From contig JBILLQ010000001.1 of assembly GCA_044375975.1 (NCBI GenBank), forward strand, positions 72,866 to 136,865: a stretch of 64,000 bases of DNA. The letters are read 5' to 3'. The DNA comes from UBA5018 sp044375975 (GTDB taxonomy: Bacteria > Cyanobacteriota > Cyanobacteriia > PCC-6307 > Cyanobiaceae). Within the stretch, counting starts at the first letter, position 1. Every line of letters starts with the position of its first letter. The notes below the pieces were generated by a model. That model did not search any database, was not told where the DNA came from, and saw only the letters and a program-made list of their open reading frames with translations. The position numbers and the translations under genes are program-made. Shown piece after piece: positions 15,980 to 25,216 of the stretch.

Positions 15980-16921
15980 ATGCTGGGGCTGCCGCTCTCT
16001 GACGACCCGGTGATCGCCCTGGGGTTGTTGGCTTTTGCCCTGCTGCTGCTGGTGCTGCCCATCTCCTTCTGGGCGGTCAGCGGCGGCCGTTCCAGTGGCC
16101 TGGTGCGGCTGCTGGTGGCGGCTGCCAACCTGGCCCTCACCGCCCAATTGGTGCTGCGCTGGTGGGATGCGGGCCACTTTCCGATCAGCAATCTCTATGA
16201 ATCGCTCTGCTTCCTGGCCTGGGGCTGCACCCTCACCCAGTTGCTGGTGGAGCGCAGCTGGAGCTCGCCCCTGGTACCGGCAGCCGCTACGCCGATGGCC
16301 TTGGGCTGTGTGGCCTTCGCCAGCTTCGCGCTGCCCGATCGGCTGCAGGAGGCCTCTCCCCTGGTGCCCGCCCTGCGCTCCAGCTGGCTGGTGATGCACG
16401 TAAGCGTGATCATGATCAGCTATGCAGCCCTGTTGGTGGGCTCGCTTTTGTCTGTAGCGGTGCTGTTCACAGACCGGGGCAATCAATTGCAACTGCGCAG
16501 CAATTCGATCGGCAGCGGTTCCTTTCGCCAGGCGCGCCTGGCCATGGAAGGTCCGCAGCTGGAGGCAGGCCAGTTCAAATTGAGCAGCGAAACCATCGGC
16601 ATCGCCGAAACGCTCGATTCGCTCAGTTACCGCACGATCACCGTTGGCTTTTTGCTGCTATCGGTGGGATTGGTAAGCGGTGCCGTGTGGGCCAACGAGG
16701 CCTGGGGCAGCTGGTGGAGCTGGGATCCCAAGGAAACCTGGGCTCTGATCTGCTGGCTTGTTTATGCCGCCTACCTGCATACTCGCTTGATTCGCGGCTG
16801 GCAGGGCCGCAAACCGGCCATCGTGGCCAGCGCCGGCCTGGTGGTGATCGCCGTTTGCTATATCGGAGTCAACCTGCTAGGAATTGGCCTGCATAGCTAC
16901 GGCTGGTTTTTCAACGACTAA
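15980..16921 (+). CDS. ccsA: Cytochrome c biogenesis protein CcsA
   Basis: Thylakoid-membrane heme handling protein of System II cytochrome c maturation, acting with CcsB/Ccs1 to deliver heme to apocytochromes such as f and c6. Multiple membrane helices are visible, with the tryptophan-rich WWD-type signature WGSWWSWDPKETWALICWL near residue 240 and His residues flanking it (VMHVSVIM and GLHSYGWFF). The frame is open back to 15893 inside the previous gene; ATG at 15980, or TTG at 15971, puts the start at the first conserved hydrophobic segment. Length of about 313 fits CcsA. Confidence 0.93.
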   Translation: MLGLPLSDDPVIALGLLAFALLLLVLPISFWAVSGGRSSGLVRLLVAAANLALTAQLVLRWWDAGHFPISNLYESLCFLAWGCTLTQLLVERSWSSPLVPAAATPMALGCVAFASFALPDRLQEASPLVPALRSSWLVMHVSVIMISYAALLVGSLLSVAVLFTDRGNQLQLRSNSIGSGSFRQARLAMEGPQLEAGQFKLSSETIGIAETLDSLSYRTITVGFLLLSVGLVSGAVWANEAWGSWWSWDPKETWALICWLVYAAYLHTRLIRGWQGRKPAIVASAGLVVIAVCYIGVNLLGIGLHSYGWFFND

Positions 16922-17236
16922 GCGTGTTTATTTCCGCAGCATAACTGCCACAGCTTATCCATTCCTTGCGAGGGGTGATCTGGGTGAAAAAATTATTTAT
17001 ACCAAAACCCCTGGACCGTCGGCGCGAAGCTGGCGACCCAGGGGGTTGATGTTATCTAGGGGTGATAACGAAGCTGCTTGGCCGCAATCACTGTTGGCCG
17101 CAATGGCTGTTGACCGAAATGGCTTTTGACCGCAATGGCTGCTTGCCCCTGAGGGCTGGGCTGGGGTTGTTGGGGGGCTAGAGGTCTAGGGCCCATGGGG
17201 TCTATGGGCCCATGAAATGTATGGGGCCTGGCGAGA
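16922..17236. other. Intergenic region between ccsA and rpe
   Basis: 315 bases between the convergent 3' ends of ccsA and rpe. It holds a short degenerate 16-bp tandem repeat at about 17081-17145 and a cluster of GGGCCC/GGCCCAT words around 17190-17225 that can fold. No coding frame looks real. Confidence 0.5.
17081..17145. repeat. Degenerate 16-bp tandem repeat
   Basis: Four successive copies of a GTTGGCCGCAATGGCT-like unit, differing by one to four bases. Unlike most repeats in this window the period is not a multiple of three. Confidence 0.7.
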
Positions 17237-17908
17237 TCAGGCGGGGCGCTTGCTGTTGCGAATACCGGTGATGGCGGCGGCGTAGTCGGGCTGGTTGAAC
17301 ACCCCGGAGCCGCTGACGATGGCATTGGCACCGGCTTCGATCACCTTCCAGGCGTTCTCAGCTTTGATGCCACCGTCCACCTCGATCCAGGGATCGAGAC
17401 CCTTTTCGTCGCACATGCGGCGCAGGTCGCGAATCTTTTGCACCTGGCTCTCAATGAAGCTCTGGCCACCGAAACCGGGGTTGACGCTCATGATCAGCAC
17501 CAGGTCGCAGAGCTCCAGGCAATACTCCAAGCTGTCCAGGGGGGTGCCGGGGTTGAGCACGGCACCGGCCAACTTGCCGAGATCCTTGATCTGACCGAGG
17601 TTGCGGTGCAGGTGGGGGCAGGCTTCCACCTGCACCGAAATGATGTCGGCGCCGGCCTTGGCGAATTCCGGCACATATTTCTCAGGCTCCACGATCATCA
17701 GGTGAACGTCGAGAGTTTTTTGGGTGACCGGGCGCAGGGCCTGCACGATCAGGGGGCCGATGGTGATATTGGGCACAAAGCGCCCATCCATCACATCGAC
17801 ATGGATCCAGTCGGCGCCGGCTTCGTCCACAGCCCGCACATCCTCACCGAGGCGTGAGAAGTCTGCGGAGAGAATCGATGGCGAGACCACCAGCTGCTTG
17901 CTGCCCAT
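17237..17908 (-). CDS. rpe: Ribulose-phosphate 3-epimerase
   Basis: TIM-barrel enzyme interconverting ribulose-5-phosphate and xylulose-5-phosphate in the Calvin cycle and pentose phosphate pathway. The 223 residues match the family: VSPSILSADFSRLGEDV at the N-terminus, WIHVDVMDGRFVPNIT (metal and catalytic Asp), DVHLMIVEPE, VNPGFGGQSF and EVDGGIKAENAW. It diverges from the FBP/SBPase gene, a second Calvin-cycle enzyme, across about 170 bases that must contain both promoters. Confidence 0.97.
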   Translation of the reverse strand: MGSKQLVVSPSILSADFSRLGEDVRAVDEAGADWIHVDVMDGRFVPNITIGPLIVQALRPVTQKTLDVHLMIVEPEKYVPEFAKAGADIISVQVEACPHLHRNLGQIKDLGKLAGAVLNPGTPLDSLEYCLELCDLVLIMSVNPGFGGQSFIESQVQKIRDLRRMCDEKGLDPWIEVDGGIKAENAWKVIEAGANAIVSGSGVFNQPDYAAAITGIRNSKRPA

Positions 17909-18080
17909 GGACTCCAGGAAGGCGAGGGATGGCCGGGATCCTACGGATCGGCCCGGGAGAGCACTGATACAGTTGCGCGTGCTTCGGTGGTGAAAGGTCC
18001 TGCGGCGCTTGCCCCCTGGCCCGCTAACTGCCTTTTACCACCACTCCAGCGAAGCGCCATCTTCTCCCTGCCGGATCACT

Positions 18081-19085
18081 GTGGATCGCACCCTCATCCA
18101 GGAAATTCTCGAGGTCGTCGAACAGGCCGCCATCGCATCCGCCGAACTTACCGGCTTGGGCCTGAAAAATGAGGCTGATGCCGCCGCTGTGGAAGCGATG
18201 CGCACCCGCATGGGCCAGATCCAGATGCAGGGCCGCATTGTGATTGGCGAGGGCGAAAGGGATGAGGCCCCGATGCTCTACATCGGCGAGGAGGTGGGCA
18301 GCGGCACTGGCCCCGGCGTCGATTTCGCCGTGGATCCCTGCGAAGGCACCAACCTCTGCGCCAACGCCCAGCGCGGTTCGATGGCCGTACTGGCCGCCTC
18401 CGACCGGGGCGGGCTGTTCAACGCCCCCGACTTCTACATGAAGAAGCTGGCCGCTCCCCCGGCCGCCAAGGGCAAGGTGGACATCCGCAAGTCGGCCACT
18501 GAAAACATCCAGATCCTCAGCGAGGCCCTGGGAATGGCTGCCTCTGAGCTGGTGATCGTGGTGATGGACCGCGCCCGTCATAAAGACCTGATCGCCGAGA
18601 TCCGCGCCACCGGCGCCCGCGTTCAGCCCATCTCCGACGGCGACGTGCAAGCAGCCATCGCCTGTGGCTTTGCCGGCACCGGCACCCATGCCCTGATGGG
18701 CATCGGCGCCGCCCCTGAGGGGGTGATCTCCGCCGCCGCCCTGCGGGCCCTCGGTGGTCACTTCCAGGGCCAGCTGGTCTATGACCCGGCCGTGGCCCAA
18801 ACCAGTGAGTGGGAAGGCCTCACCCGCGAGGGCAACCTGGCCCGCCTGGCCGAGATGGGCATTGCCGATCCCGACAAGGTGTACGAGGCCGAGGAGCTGG
18901 CCTCGGGTGAAAACGTGGTGTTCGCGGGCAGCGGCATCACCGATGGCCTGCTGTTCCACGGGGTCAAGTTCGAGAAGGACTGCGTGCGCACCAGCTCCCT
19001 GGTGATCAGCACGCTTGACAACACCGCCCGGTTCACCAATACGGTGCATATCAAGCCCGGTGCCCAGAGCATTGCTCTGAACTGA
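18081..19085 (+). CDS. glpX: Bifunctional fructose-1,6-/sedoheptulose-1,7-bisphosphatase, GlpX type
   Basis: Class II bisphosphatase that dephosphorylates FBP and SBP in the cyanobacterial Calvin cycle. The start is GTG at 18081, giving a 334-residue protein beginning (M)DRTLIQEILEVVEQAAIAS, which is the family's N-terminus; the longer frame from 18009 is rejected. The metal and substrate motifs IVIGEGERDEAPMLYIGE, DFAVDPCEGTNLCA and the redox- and AMP-sensitive region are conserved. Upstream is the divergent rpe. Downstream hemA starts after 41 bases. Confidence 0.95.
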   Translation: MDRTLIQEILEVVEQAAIASAELTGLGLKNEADAAAVEAMRTRMGQIQMQGRIVIGEGERDEAPMLYIGEEVGSGTGPGVDFAVDPCEGTNLCANAQRGSMAVLAASDRGGLFNAPDFYMKKLAAPPAAKGKVDIRKSATENIQILSEALGMAASELVIVVMDRARHKDLIAEIRATGARVQPISDGDVQAAIACGFAGTGTHALMGIGAAPEGVISAAALRALGGHFQGQLVYDPAVAQTSEWEGLTREGNLARLAEMGIADPDKVYEAEELASGENVVFAGSGITDGLLFHGVKFEKDCVRTSSLVISTLDNTARFTNTVHIKPGAQSIALN

Positions 19086-19126
19086 TCCCAACTGTTCGGA
19101 ACCCGGATCACGTCAATTCTGCCTCC

Positions 19127-20437
19127 ATGCACATAGCTGTAGTCGGCCTAAGCCATCGCACGGCTCCGGTTGAAATTCGGGAGCGCCTCAGCATCCCGGA
19201 GCAAACCATGGAGGCTTCGCTGCAGAAGCTGCGCTCCGACGAGCAGGTGCTGGAGGCCTCCATCCTCAGCACCTGCAACCGGCTGGAGATCTATACGCTG
19301 CTGCGCCACCCCGACCAGGGCCTATCGGCGGTGGGGCAATTCCTCAGCCAGCACTCGGGGCTGGCGGTGGCTGAGCTGACGCCCCACCTGTTCACCTACC
19401 ACCACCAGGAGGCGGTCGCCCACCTGATGCGGGTGGCAGCGGGCCTGGATTCGCTGGTGCTGGGGGAGGGTCAAATCCTCTCCCAGGTGAAAAAAATGGT
19501 GCGCCTGGGCCAGGAGCACCACTCGGTGGGTCCGATCCTCAACCGCCTGCTCAACCAGGCGGTGAGCACGGGCAAACGGGTGCGCACCGAAACCAACCTC
19601 GGCACCGGGGCGGTTTCGATCAGTTCAGCGGCTGTTGAGCTGGCCCAGCTGAAGGTGGGCCAGGCCCGCGGCCTCGATGATTTGGTACCCCTGGATCAGG
19701 AGCAGGTGGCCGTTGTCGGCGCCGGCCGCATGGCCCGTCTACTGCTGCAGCACCTGCAGGCCAAGGGCTGTCGTGGGGTGGTGCTGCTGAATCGAACTGT
19801 GAGCCGGGCGGAAGCCCTGGCGGCCGATTTTCCGGCGCTGCCGGTGCAATGTCGTCCCTTAGACGATTTTGACCATTGTCTGAGCACCTGTTCCCTGGTG
19901 TTCACCAGCACGGCCGCCGAGGATCCGATCATCACCGCCGAGCGGCTCAGTGCTCTGAACCGCCGCAGCTCCTTGATGCTGGTGGATATCGGCGTACCGC
20001 GCAACATCAGTGCTGATGTGGTGCATCTGTGCGGCGTGCAGGCCTACAACGTCGATGATCTCCAGGAGGTGGTAGCCCGCAACCAGGAGGCGCGCCGCGA
20101 GATGGCGGCGGAGGCGGAGGGTTTGTTGGAGGAGGAGTCGCGCCTGTTCCTGGAATGGTGGGATGGCCTGGAGGCGGTGCCGGTGGTAAATCGCCTGCGG
20201 CGTCAACTGGAGGACATCCGCGAACAGGAATTGCAAAAGGCGCTCAGCCGCATGGGTCCGGATCTATCGGCCCGGGAGCGCAAGGTGGTGGAAGCGCTCA
20301 GCAAGGGGATTATCAACAAGATCCTGCACACCCCGGTCACCAACCTGCGGGCCCCCCAGCCCCGCCCCCAGCGCCATGTGGCGATCCGGGTGTTGGAACA
20401 GTTATTTGAACTCAGCGAGCTGCATCCAGATGAGTGA
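19127..20437 (+). CDS. hemA: Glutamyl-tRNA reductase
   Basis: First enzyme of tetrapyrrole synthesis from glutamyl-tRNA, feeding chlorophyll, heme and phycobilins. The 436-residue protein begins MHIAVVGLSHRTAPVEIRER. It carries the catalytic Cys in LSTCNRLEIYTLL, the GEGQILSQVK active-site loop, the NADPH fold VVGAGRMARLLLQHL and the C-terminal dimerisation helices. A small hairpin (GGGCAC at 20440-20445, loop AACA, GTGCCC at 20450-20455) follows the stop. Confidence 0.97.
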   Translation: MHIAVVGLSHRTAPVEIRERLSIPEQTMEASLQKLRSDEQVLEASILSTCNRLEIYTLLRHPDQGLSAVGQFLSQHSGLAVAELTPHLFTYHHQEAVAHLMRVAAGLDSLVLGEGQILSQVKKMVRLGQEHHSVGPILNRLLNQAVSTGKRVRTETNLGTGAVSISSAAVELAQLKVGQARGLDDLVPLDQEQVAVVGAGRMARLLLQHLQAKGCRGVVLLNRTVSRAEALAADFPALPVQCRPLDDFDHCLSTCSLVFTSTAAEDPIITAERLSALNRRSSLMLVDIGVPRNISADVVHLCGVQAYNVDDLQEVVARNQEARREMAAEAEGLLEEESRLFLEWWDGLEAVPVVNRLRRQLEDIREQELQKALSRMGPDLSARERKVVEALSKGIINKILHTPVTNLRAPQPRPQRHVAIRVLEQLFELSELHPDE

Positions 20438-20439
20438 TC

Positions 20440-20455
20440 GGGCACAACAGTGCCC
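20440..20455 (+). terminator. Short hairpin after hemA
   Basis: Perfect 6-bp stem with a 4-base loop immediately downstream of the hemA stop. There is no T-run, so termination is a guess. Confidence 0.35.
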
Positions 20456-20594
20456 AGGTTGCTAAGCAAGAGCTGCTTCGTAAAGCACCCCCGACTCAGC
20501 TCTGCAACAGTTCGTACCGCCTACAGGCAAAAGGGTCGCGCACTGCTCACTCACTCAAGTACGGTCGGCCGAGCCGTCCACAGCAACCCAAGTT

Positions 20595-21890
20595 ATGAAG
20601 CGTGTTCTGGCGATTATTCTCGGTGGCGGTGCCGGCACCCGGCTCTACCCGCTCACCAAGATGCGGGCAAAGCCCGCTGTGCCACTGGCGGGGAAATATC
20701 GGCTTATCGATATCCCGGTTAGCAATTGCATCAACTCGGAGATTAACAAAATCTACGTGTTGACCCAGTTCAACAGTGCCTCGTTGAACCGTCACCTGAC
20801 CATGACCTACAACCTCTCCGCCGGATTCGGCCAGGGGTTTGTAGAAGTGTTGGCAGCCCAACAGACCCCCGATAGCCCCAGCTGGTTTGAGGGCACTGCC
20901 GATGCTGTGCGCAAATACAAGTGGCTGTTCCAGGAATGGGATGTGGATCACTATGTGATCCTTTCCGGTGACCAGCTCTATCGGATGGACTACGCCAAGT
21001 TTGTTCATCACCATATTGCAACAGGTGCCAATCTCACCGTGGGCGCCCTGCCGGTTGATCCGGTGCAGGCAGAGGGTTTCGGCCTTATGCGCACCGATAG
21101 AAATGGCGTTATCCAAGAATTCCGCGAAAAGCCCAAGGGGGCCGATCTAGAAGCGATGCAGGTGGATACCCAAGAGATGGGGCTATCCGCCGAGGATGCG
21201 GCCAATCGTCCCTACCTCGCCTCGATGGGGATTTACGTTTTCAGCCGCGATACATTATTTGACCTGCTGGATACAAATCCCGATGCCACCGATTTTGGCA
21301 AGGAACTTATTCCGGCTTCCCTGGCAAGAGGCGATCGTCTTCAGAGCTTCTTGTTCAACGATTACTGGGAAGACATTGGTACCATAGGCGCCTTCTACGA
21401 GGCAAACCTTGCCCTAACAGAACAGCCCAATCCCCCCTTCTCTTTCTACGACGAAAAGTTCCCAATCTACACCCGTCCTCGCTATCTTCCCCCTAGCAAG
21501 CTTCAGGACGCCCAAGTAACAAATTCGATCATTGGCGAGGGATCGCTACTAAAAGCCTGCAGCATTCACCACTGTGTGCTAGGCGTCCGTAGCCGCGTGG
21601 AAGACGAGGTGGTGTTACAAGATACTCTGCTAATGGGATCTGATTTCTTCGAGTCTAATGAAGAGCGTGGATTACTGAGGGAGACAGGTGGTATCCCCAT
21701 CGGCATTGGCAAGGGTAGCACCATAAAAAAAGCAATTATTGACAAAAATGTGCGCATTGGCAACAATGTCAATATTATCAACAAGGATAATATTGAAGAG
21801 GCAGATCGCCCCGAGCACAACTTCTACATCCGCAATGGCATCGTAGTAGTAGTTAAAAATGGCAGCATTCCCGACGGCATGATTATTTGA
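20595..21890 (+). CDS. glgC: Glucose-1-phosphate adenylyltransferase (ADP-glucose pyrophosphorylase)
   Basis: Makes ADP-glucose for glycogen synthesis and is allosterically activated by 3-phosphoglycerate in cyanobacteria. The 431 residues include the nucleotide site ILGGGAGTRLYPLTKMRAKPA with its following PLAGKYRLIDIP, the FEGTADAVRKY substrate region, GDQLYRMDY (catalytic Asp), and a C-terminal left-handed beta-helix with KKAIIDKNVRIGNNV. The C-terminus ends in NGSIPDGMII as in other cyanobacteria. A long perfect hairpin follows immediately. Confidence 0.97.
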   Translation: MKRVLAIILGGGAGTRLYPLTKMRAKPAVPLAGKYRLIDIPVSNCINSEINKIYVLTQFNSASLNRHLTMTYNLSAGFGQGFVEVLAAQQTPDSPSWFEGTADAVRKYKWLFQEWDVDHYVILSGDQLYRMDYAKFVHHHIATGANLTVGALPVDPVQAEGFGLMRTDRNGVIQEFREKPKGADLEAMQVDTQEMGLSAEDAANRPYLASMGIYVFSRDTLFDLLDTNPDATDFGKELIPASLARGDRLQSFLFNDYWEDIGTIGAFYEANLALTEQPNPPFSFYDEKFPIYTRPRYLPPSKLQDAQVTNSIIGEGSLLKACSIHHCVLGVRSRVEDEVVLQDTLLMGSDFFESNEERGLLRETGGIPIGIGKGSTIKKAIIDKNVRIGNNVNIINKDNIEEADRPEHNFYIRNGIVVVVKNGSIPDGMII

Positions 21891-21897
21891 TATCCGG

Positions 21898-21946
21898 CCA
21901 ATGCTGGCCAGGCAAGCGGTTCAGCCGCTTGCCTGGCCAGCATTGG
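21898..21946. terminator. Perfect 22-bp-stem inverted repeat after glgC
   Basis: Left arm 21898-21919 and right arm 21925-21946 are exact reverse complements around a 5-base loop TTCAG. There is no T-run on either strand. It may act as a terminator or transcript-end stabiliser, or be a dispersed palindromic element; the length and perfection are unusual for a simple terminator. Confidence 0.7.
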
Positions 21947-22412
21947 CACTTGGCATCTGCTGCCATCTACCCATGGGCATGCGATTAATAGATCTAAAAC
22001 AATAATTCAAAGATTTATACCTTGAATTTATTGCGACACAAGACCGAGGGGGCAAGCAGTGGCCAAACGCTTGTTTAAGGCACCCTGGGATCTCTCTCCG
22101 CCCAGGGGAAAAACTGCTGCTGGCGAATACAGCATTCAGCGGCGCCCGGCCGTCGCAAGTAGTCGGCGGTGATCTGAAACCAGGGCTGCAGGGGGCCCAT
22201 GGTGTGGTGCTGAGCCCAAGGGAGCTAAAGGGTTTGGCTGGTGATGTGGTAGCTAGGGATCGGGGTGCCGGCGAGGGTTGGGGGACAGGCTGCTGGGGGG
22301 TATGAGCTTGGTGGCTTGGCTTCACCACAGGGCTCAATCGGCCCTGGCTTAAGCTTTCCAGAACATACCTTGGGCCAAGCAAATAAGCAGTCTCCTGCTG
22401 AACGCAAATAAT
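21947..22412. other. Intergenic region between glgC and dnaA, no supported gene
   Basis: 466 bases between two convergent 3' ends. There is an AT-rich imperfect inverted repeat near 21998-22030 (ATTCAA ... TTGAAT arms). No cluster of TTATCCACA-type DnaA boxes is seen, so this is not called an origin, and no reading frame looks coding. Confidence 0.45.
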
Positions 22413-23798
22413 CTATTTGCGGCGGCGAGAATCAATCTGCAAGAGGTCGCGGACTTGCTGCACTTGTCTTGCCAAGTTTGGTTCTGTGTTGAGCTTTTTT
22501 TCTATCTGCTCAACCGCATACATAACGGTGGAATGGTCTTTGCCGCCGAATGCTTCGCCAATGCGTGGCAGGGAAAGGTCGGTGCTTTGCCTCATCAAGA
22601 ACATGCCCACCTGGCGGGCCTGGCTTACCGCTCGTTTGCGGCTAGCACTGCGCATCTCCTCAACGCTTACACCAAATACCTCAGCCACCTTATCGATCAC
22701 CTGCTCTGGCTTGACATCCACATCGCCGCCATTTGGGTCGAGCATCGGTGCCACCGAGTCGACGGTCATTGGCAGACCGGTAATCGAAACAAAGGCCACT
22801 GCCCTGGTAAGAGCTCCTTCAAGTTCACGAATATTGGAGGTGAATCGTCCAGCGATAAACTGAATCAAATCCCTGGGTAAAGACATTTGCTCCTGCTCGG
22901 CTTTCTTATGCAGGATCGCCATACGGGTTTCCATGTCCGGAGGCTGGATATCGGCAATCAATCCCATCGAGAAGCGTGAGATCAGCCTCTCCTGGAGGCG
23001 GGGGATTTGACTTGGTGGCCTATCGGAAGCAATCACCAACTGTCGGCCCGCCTCATGGAGAGCATTAAAGGTGTGAAAAAACTCCTCCTGGGTATATTCC
23101 TTGCCTTCAATAAACTGAATATCATCGACCAAGATAACGTCTGCGGCGCGATATTTATCACGAAAAGCCTGCATGCTATCCTTGCGAATTGCCTGGATCA
23201 AATCATTGGTAAAAGTTTCCGTAGAAACATAAAACACCTTCGAATCTTGATTTATCTCGAGTCGGTAATGGCCAATTGCCTGCATCAGATGGGTCTTCCC
23301 CAGGCCGACACCGCCGCAAATGAACAGCGGATTGAACTCTCTTCCGGGCGCCTCGGCCACGGCCAGGGCCGCCGCATGGGCCAAGCGGCTGTTTTGACCG
23401 ACAACGAAGCGATTGAACACGTAGCGGGGGTTCAATCCGGGGGCCAGTTTGCGGGGGCGTTCGCCACCGCTGCTGGCTGCCGGGGCAGGCTGCGCCGTGG
23501 CCAAGGCCTGGGCCTCCGGGCCCCCTGCCCCCCCAACGCTGGCCTCGTCGCTGCTGGCCGCCACCACCAGCACCTGTACTGGCTGGCCTGCCATCTCGCT
23601 GGCAACCGCCTCAATGGTGCCTAGGTAGTTCTTGCGCAGCCAACTGCAGGCGAAGCTGCTGGGGGCCTCCAGCTCCAACTGGCCCTGCTCGTAGCTGCGG
23701 CAGCGGGCTGGACGGATCCAGGTTTCGAAGGTGGGCTTGCTCAGGCTGGCCTGCAATGCCTCCTGCACCTGGTGCCACAGCTGATCTGCCTGCTGCAC
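22413..23798 (-). CDS. dnaA: Chromosomal replication initiator DnaA
   Basis: AAA+ initiator that binds DnaA boxes and opens the origin. It is 461 residues from a GTG at 23798. Domain I (LWHQVQEALQASLSKPTFETW), a low-complexity linker (about residues 88-120), domain III with Walker A CGGVGLGKTHLMQAIGHY and Walker B ILVDDIQFIEGK, and domain IV with the DNA-binding signature GKDHSTVMYAVEQI are all present. It is divergent from an HtrA-type protease. dnaN is not adjacent, which is common in cyanobacteria. Confidence 0.97.
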   Translation of the reverse strand: MQQADQLWHQVQEALQASLSKPTFETWIRPARCRSYEQGQLELEAPSSFACSWLRKNYLGTIEAVASEMAGQPVQVLVVAASSDEASVGGAGGPEAQALATAQPAPAASSGGERPRKLAPGLNPRYVFNRFVVGQNSRLAHAAALAVAEAPGREFNPLFICGGVGLGKTHLMQAIGHYRLEINQDSKVFYVSTETFTNDLIQAIRKDSMQAFRDKYRAADVILVDDIQFIEGKEYTQEEFFHTFNALHEAGRQLVIASDRPPSQIPRLQERLISRFSMGLIADIQPPDMETRMAILHKKAEQEQMSLPRDLIQFIAGRFTSNIRELEGALTRAVAFVSITGLPMTVDSVAPMLDPNGGDVDVKPEQVIDKVAEVFGVSVEEMRSASRKRAVSQARQVGMFLMRQSTDLSLPRIGEAFGGKDHSTVMYAVEQIEKKLNTEPNLARQVQQVRDLLQIDSRRRK

Positions 23799-23885
23799 CG
23801 AGGGGGCTTACCTAACAGTCTCGAATATACGCAGTGCCAGGGGCGCGGGCTGTCATAGAAGATGCACTGAGCCCCAGGCGATGCA

Positions 23886-25019
23886 GTGTCGATGCCCTCC
23901 CGTTCCCTGAGTTGCTCTGCCGGCACAGTCGCTGTGCTGGCCATGCTGCTGGCCGGTTGCGATGGGCGCTTGCCCGGATTGCCTGGCCGGCAGGAGCCCC
24001 CTGAAGCCAGAATTTCCGATGCGCCGCCCAGCCCCTCCCTGCGGCCGGGCGGCAACGTGATCGTCGATGCAGTTGCCAAGGTGGGCCCTGCGGTGGTGCG
24101 CATCGACACCACCACCCGGGTGATCAATCCGATCGGCGGCCTGTTTGGCCAGGGTCCCTCGATCCAGCAACAGCAAGGCCTGGGTTCGGGCTTCATCACC
24201 CGCTCCGATGGGGTGATCCTCACCAATGCCCACGTGGTCGAGGGGGCCAGTGCAGTGACGGTCACCCTGCCCGATGGCCGCACTTTCAAAGGCAAAGTGC
24301 TCGGCGGTGATCCGCTCACCGATGTGGCGGTGGTAAAGGTGGTGGCCTCCAAATTGCCGGTGGCCCCCCTGGGGGATTCGGCCAAGGTGCGACCCGGCGA
24401 ATGGGCGATCGCCATCGGCAACCCCCTGGGCCTGGATAACACCGTCACCGCCGGCATCATCAGTGCGATTCAACGCACCAATGCGGTGGGAGAAGGGCAG
24501 CGGGTGCCCTACATCCAAACCGACGCCGCCGTGAATCCTGGCAATAGTGGTGGTCCGCTGATCAACGACCGCGGCGAGGTAATCGGTGTAAATACGGCGA
24601 TTCGTCAGGCACCGGGAGCTGGATTGAGTTTTGCGATCCCGATCAACACGGCACGCGAAATTGCCGCCCAGATCGTGCAACGGGGCTATGCCAGTCACCC
24701 CTACATCGGCATTCGCCTCCAGACCCTCACCCCCCAGTTGGCCCGCGAGATCAATGCCACCACCAGCGAATGCCGGCTACCGGAAGTGAATGGGGTGGTG
24801 GTGGTGGAGGTGATGAACGGCAGCCCCGCCGCCAAGGGTGGATTGAAGCCCTGCGATCTGATCGAGAGCGTCGGCGACACCACTGTGAAAAATCCCTCCC
24901 AGGTGCAGCTGGCCGTGGATCAGGCCCGGGTCGGCCAAGAGCTGGTGGTCAAAGTTCGCCGCGGCGACCGCCGCGCCAACCTGAGCATGCGACCAGCTGA
25001 ACTGCCCCACAATTCTTGA
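23886..25019 (+). CDS. HtrA/Deg family serine protease, lipoprotein-like leader
   Basis: Trypsin-like periplasmic or thylakoid-lumen protease-chaperone (HhoA/HhoB/HtrA family). The leader AGTVAVLAMLLAGCDG carries a lipobox-like LAGC. The catalytic triad is visible as His in LTNAHVVEG, Asp in DPLTDVAVVKV and Ser in NPGNSGGPLIN. One PDZ domain follows, from about residue 275. At 377 residues it has the length of cyanobacterial Hho proteins. Start is GTG at 23886 or ATG at 23892. Divergent from dnaA across 87 bases. Confidence 0.94.
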   Translation: MSMPSRSLSCSAGTVAVLAMLLAGCDGRLPGLPGRQEPPEARISDAPPSPSLRPGGNVIVDAVAKVGPAVVRIDTTTRVINPIGGLFGQGPSIQQQQGLGSGFITRSDGVILTNAHVVEGASAVTVTLPDGRTFKGKVLGGDPLTDVAVVKVVASKLPVAPLGDSAKVRPGEWAIAIGNPLGLDNTVTAGIISAIQRTNAVGEGQRVPYIQTDAAVNPGNSGGPLINDRGEVIGVNTAIRQAPGAGLSFAIPINTAREIAAQIVQRGYASHPYIGIRLQTLTPQLAREINATTSECRLPEVNGVVVVEVMNGSPAAKGGLKPCDLIESVGDTTVKNPSQVQLAVDQARVGQELVVKVRRGDRRANLSMRPAELPHNS

Positions 25020-25072
25020 TTTCTAAATATTATTGATGCGCCACAATTTTTTTTCCACCCATTACCCTGGAG

Positions 25073-25216
25073 GCGAAAGTTTCTCTAGATGCACCGGTTG
25101 CTCTAGATGCCCCAATTGCTCTATATGCACCAGTCGCACTGGAGGCTCCAGTTGCACTGGGGTCGCCAATTGCTCTGGAGGCGCGAATCGGTGTTGAGGC
25201 GCCAGTTGGTGGTGAT
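25073..25216 (+). repeat. Eight-copy degenerate 18-bp tandem repeat running into a gene start
   Basis: Units begin at 25073, 25091, 25109, 25127, 25145, 25163, 25181 and 25199, with a GCACCGGTTGCTCTAGAT-like consensus. The seventh unit contains the GTG start of the DUF2064 gene and the eighth encodes its first conserved residues. Confidence 0.8.

Noticed and set aside
18009..18080. Longer FBP/SBPase start
   Set aside because: GTG 18081 gives the conserved family N-terminus.
18024..19091. 355-codon reverse frame opposite the FBP/SBPase gene
   Set aside because: Gly/His-rich antisense shadow of a strongly conserved enzyme.
21947..22412. Replication origin beside dnaA
   Set aside because: No cluster of DnaA boxes; single near-matches elsewhere in the window are isolated.
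25073..25216. CRISPR array
   Set aside because: The 18-bp units are directly adjacent with no spacers, and no cas genes are nearby.
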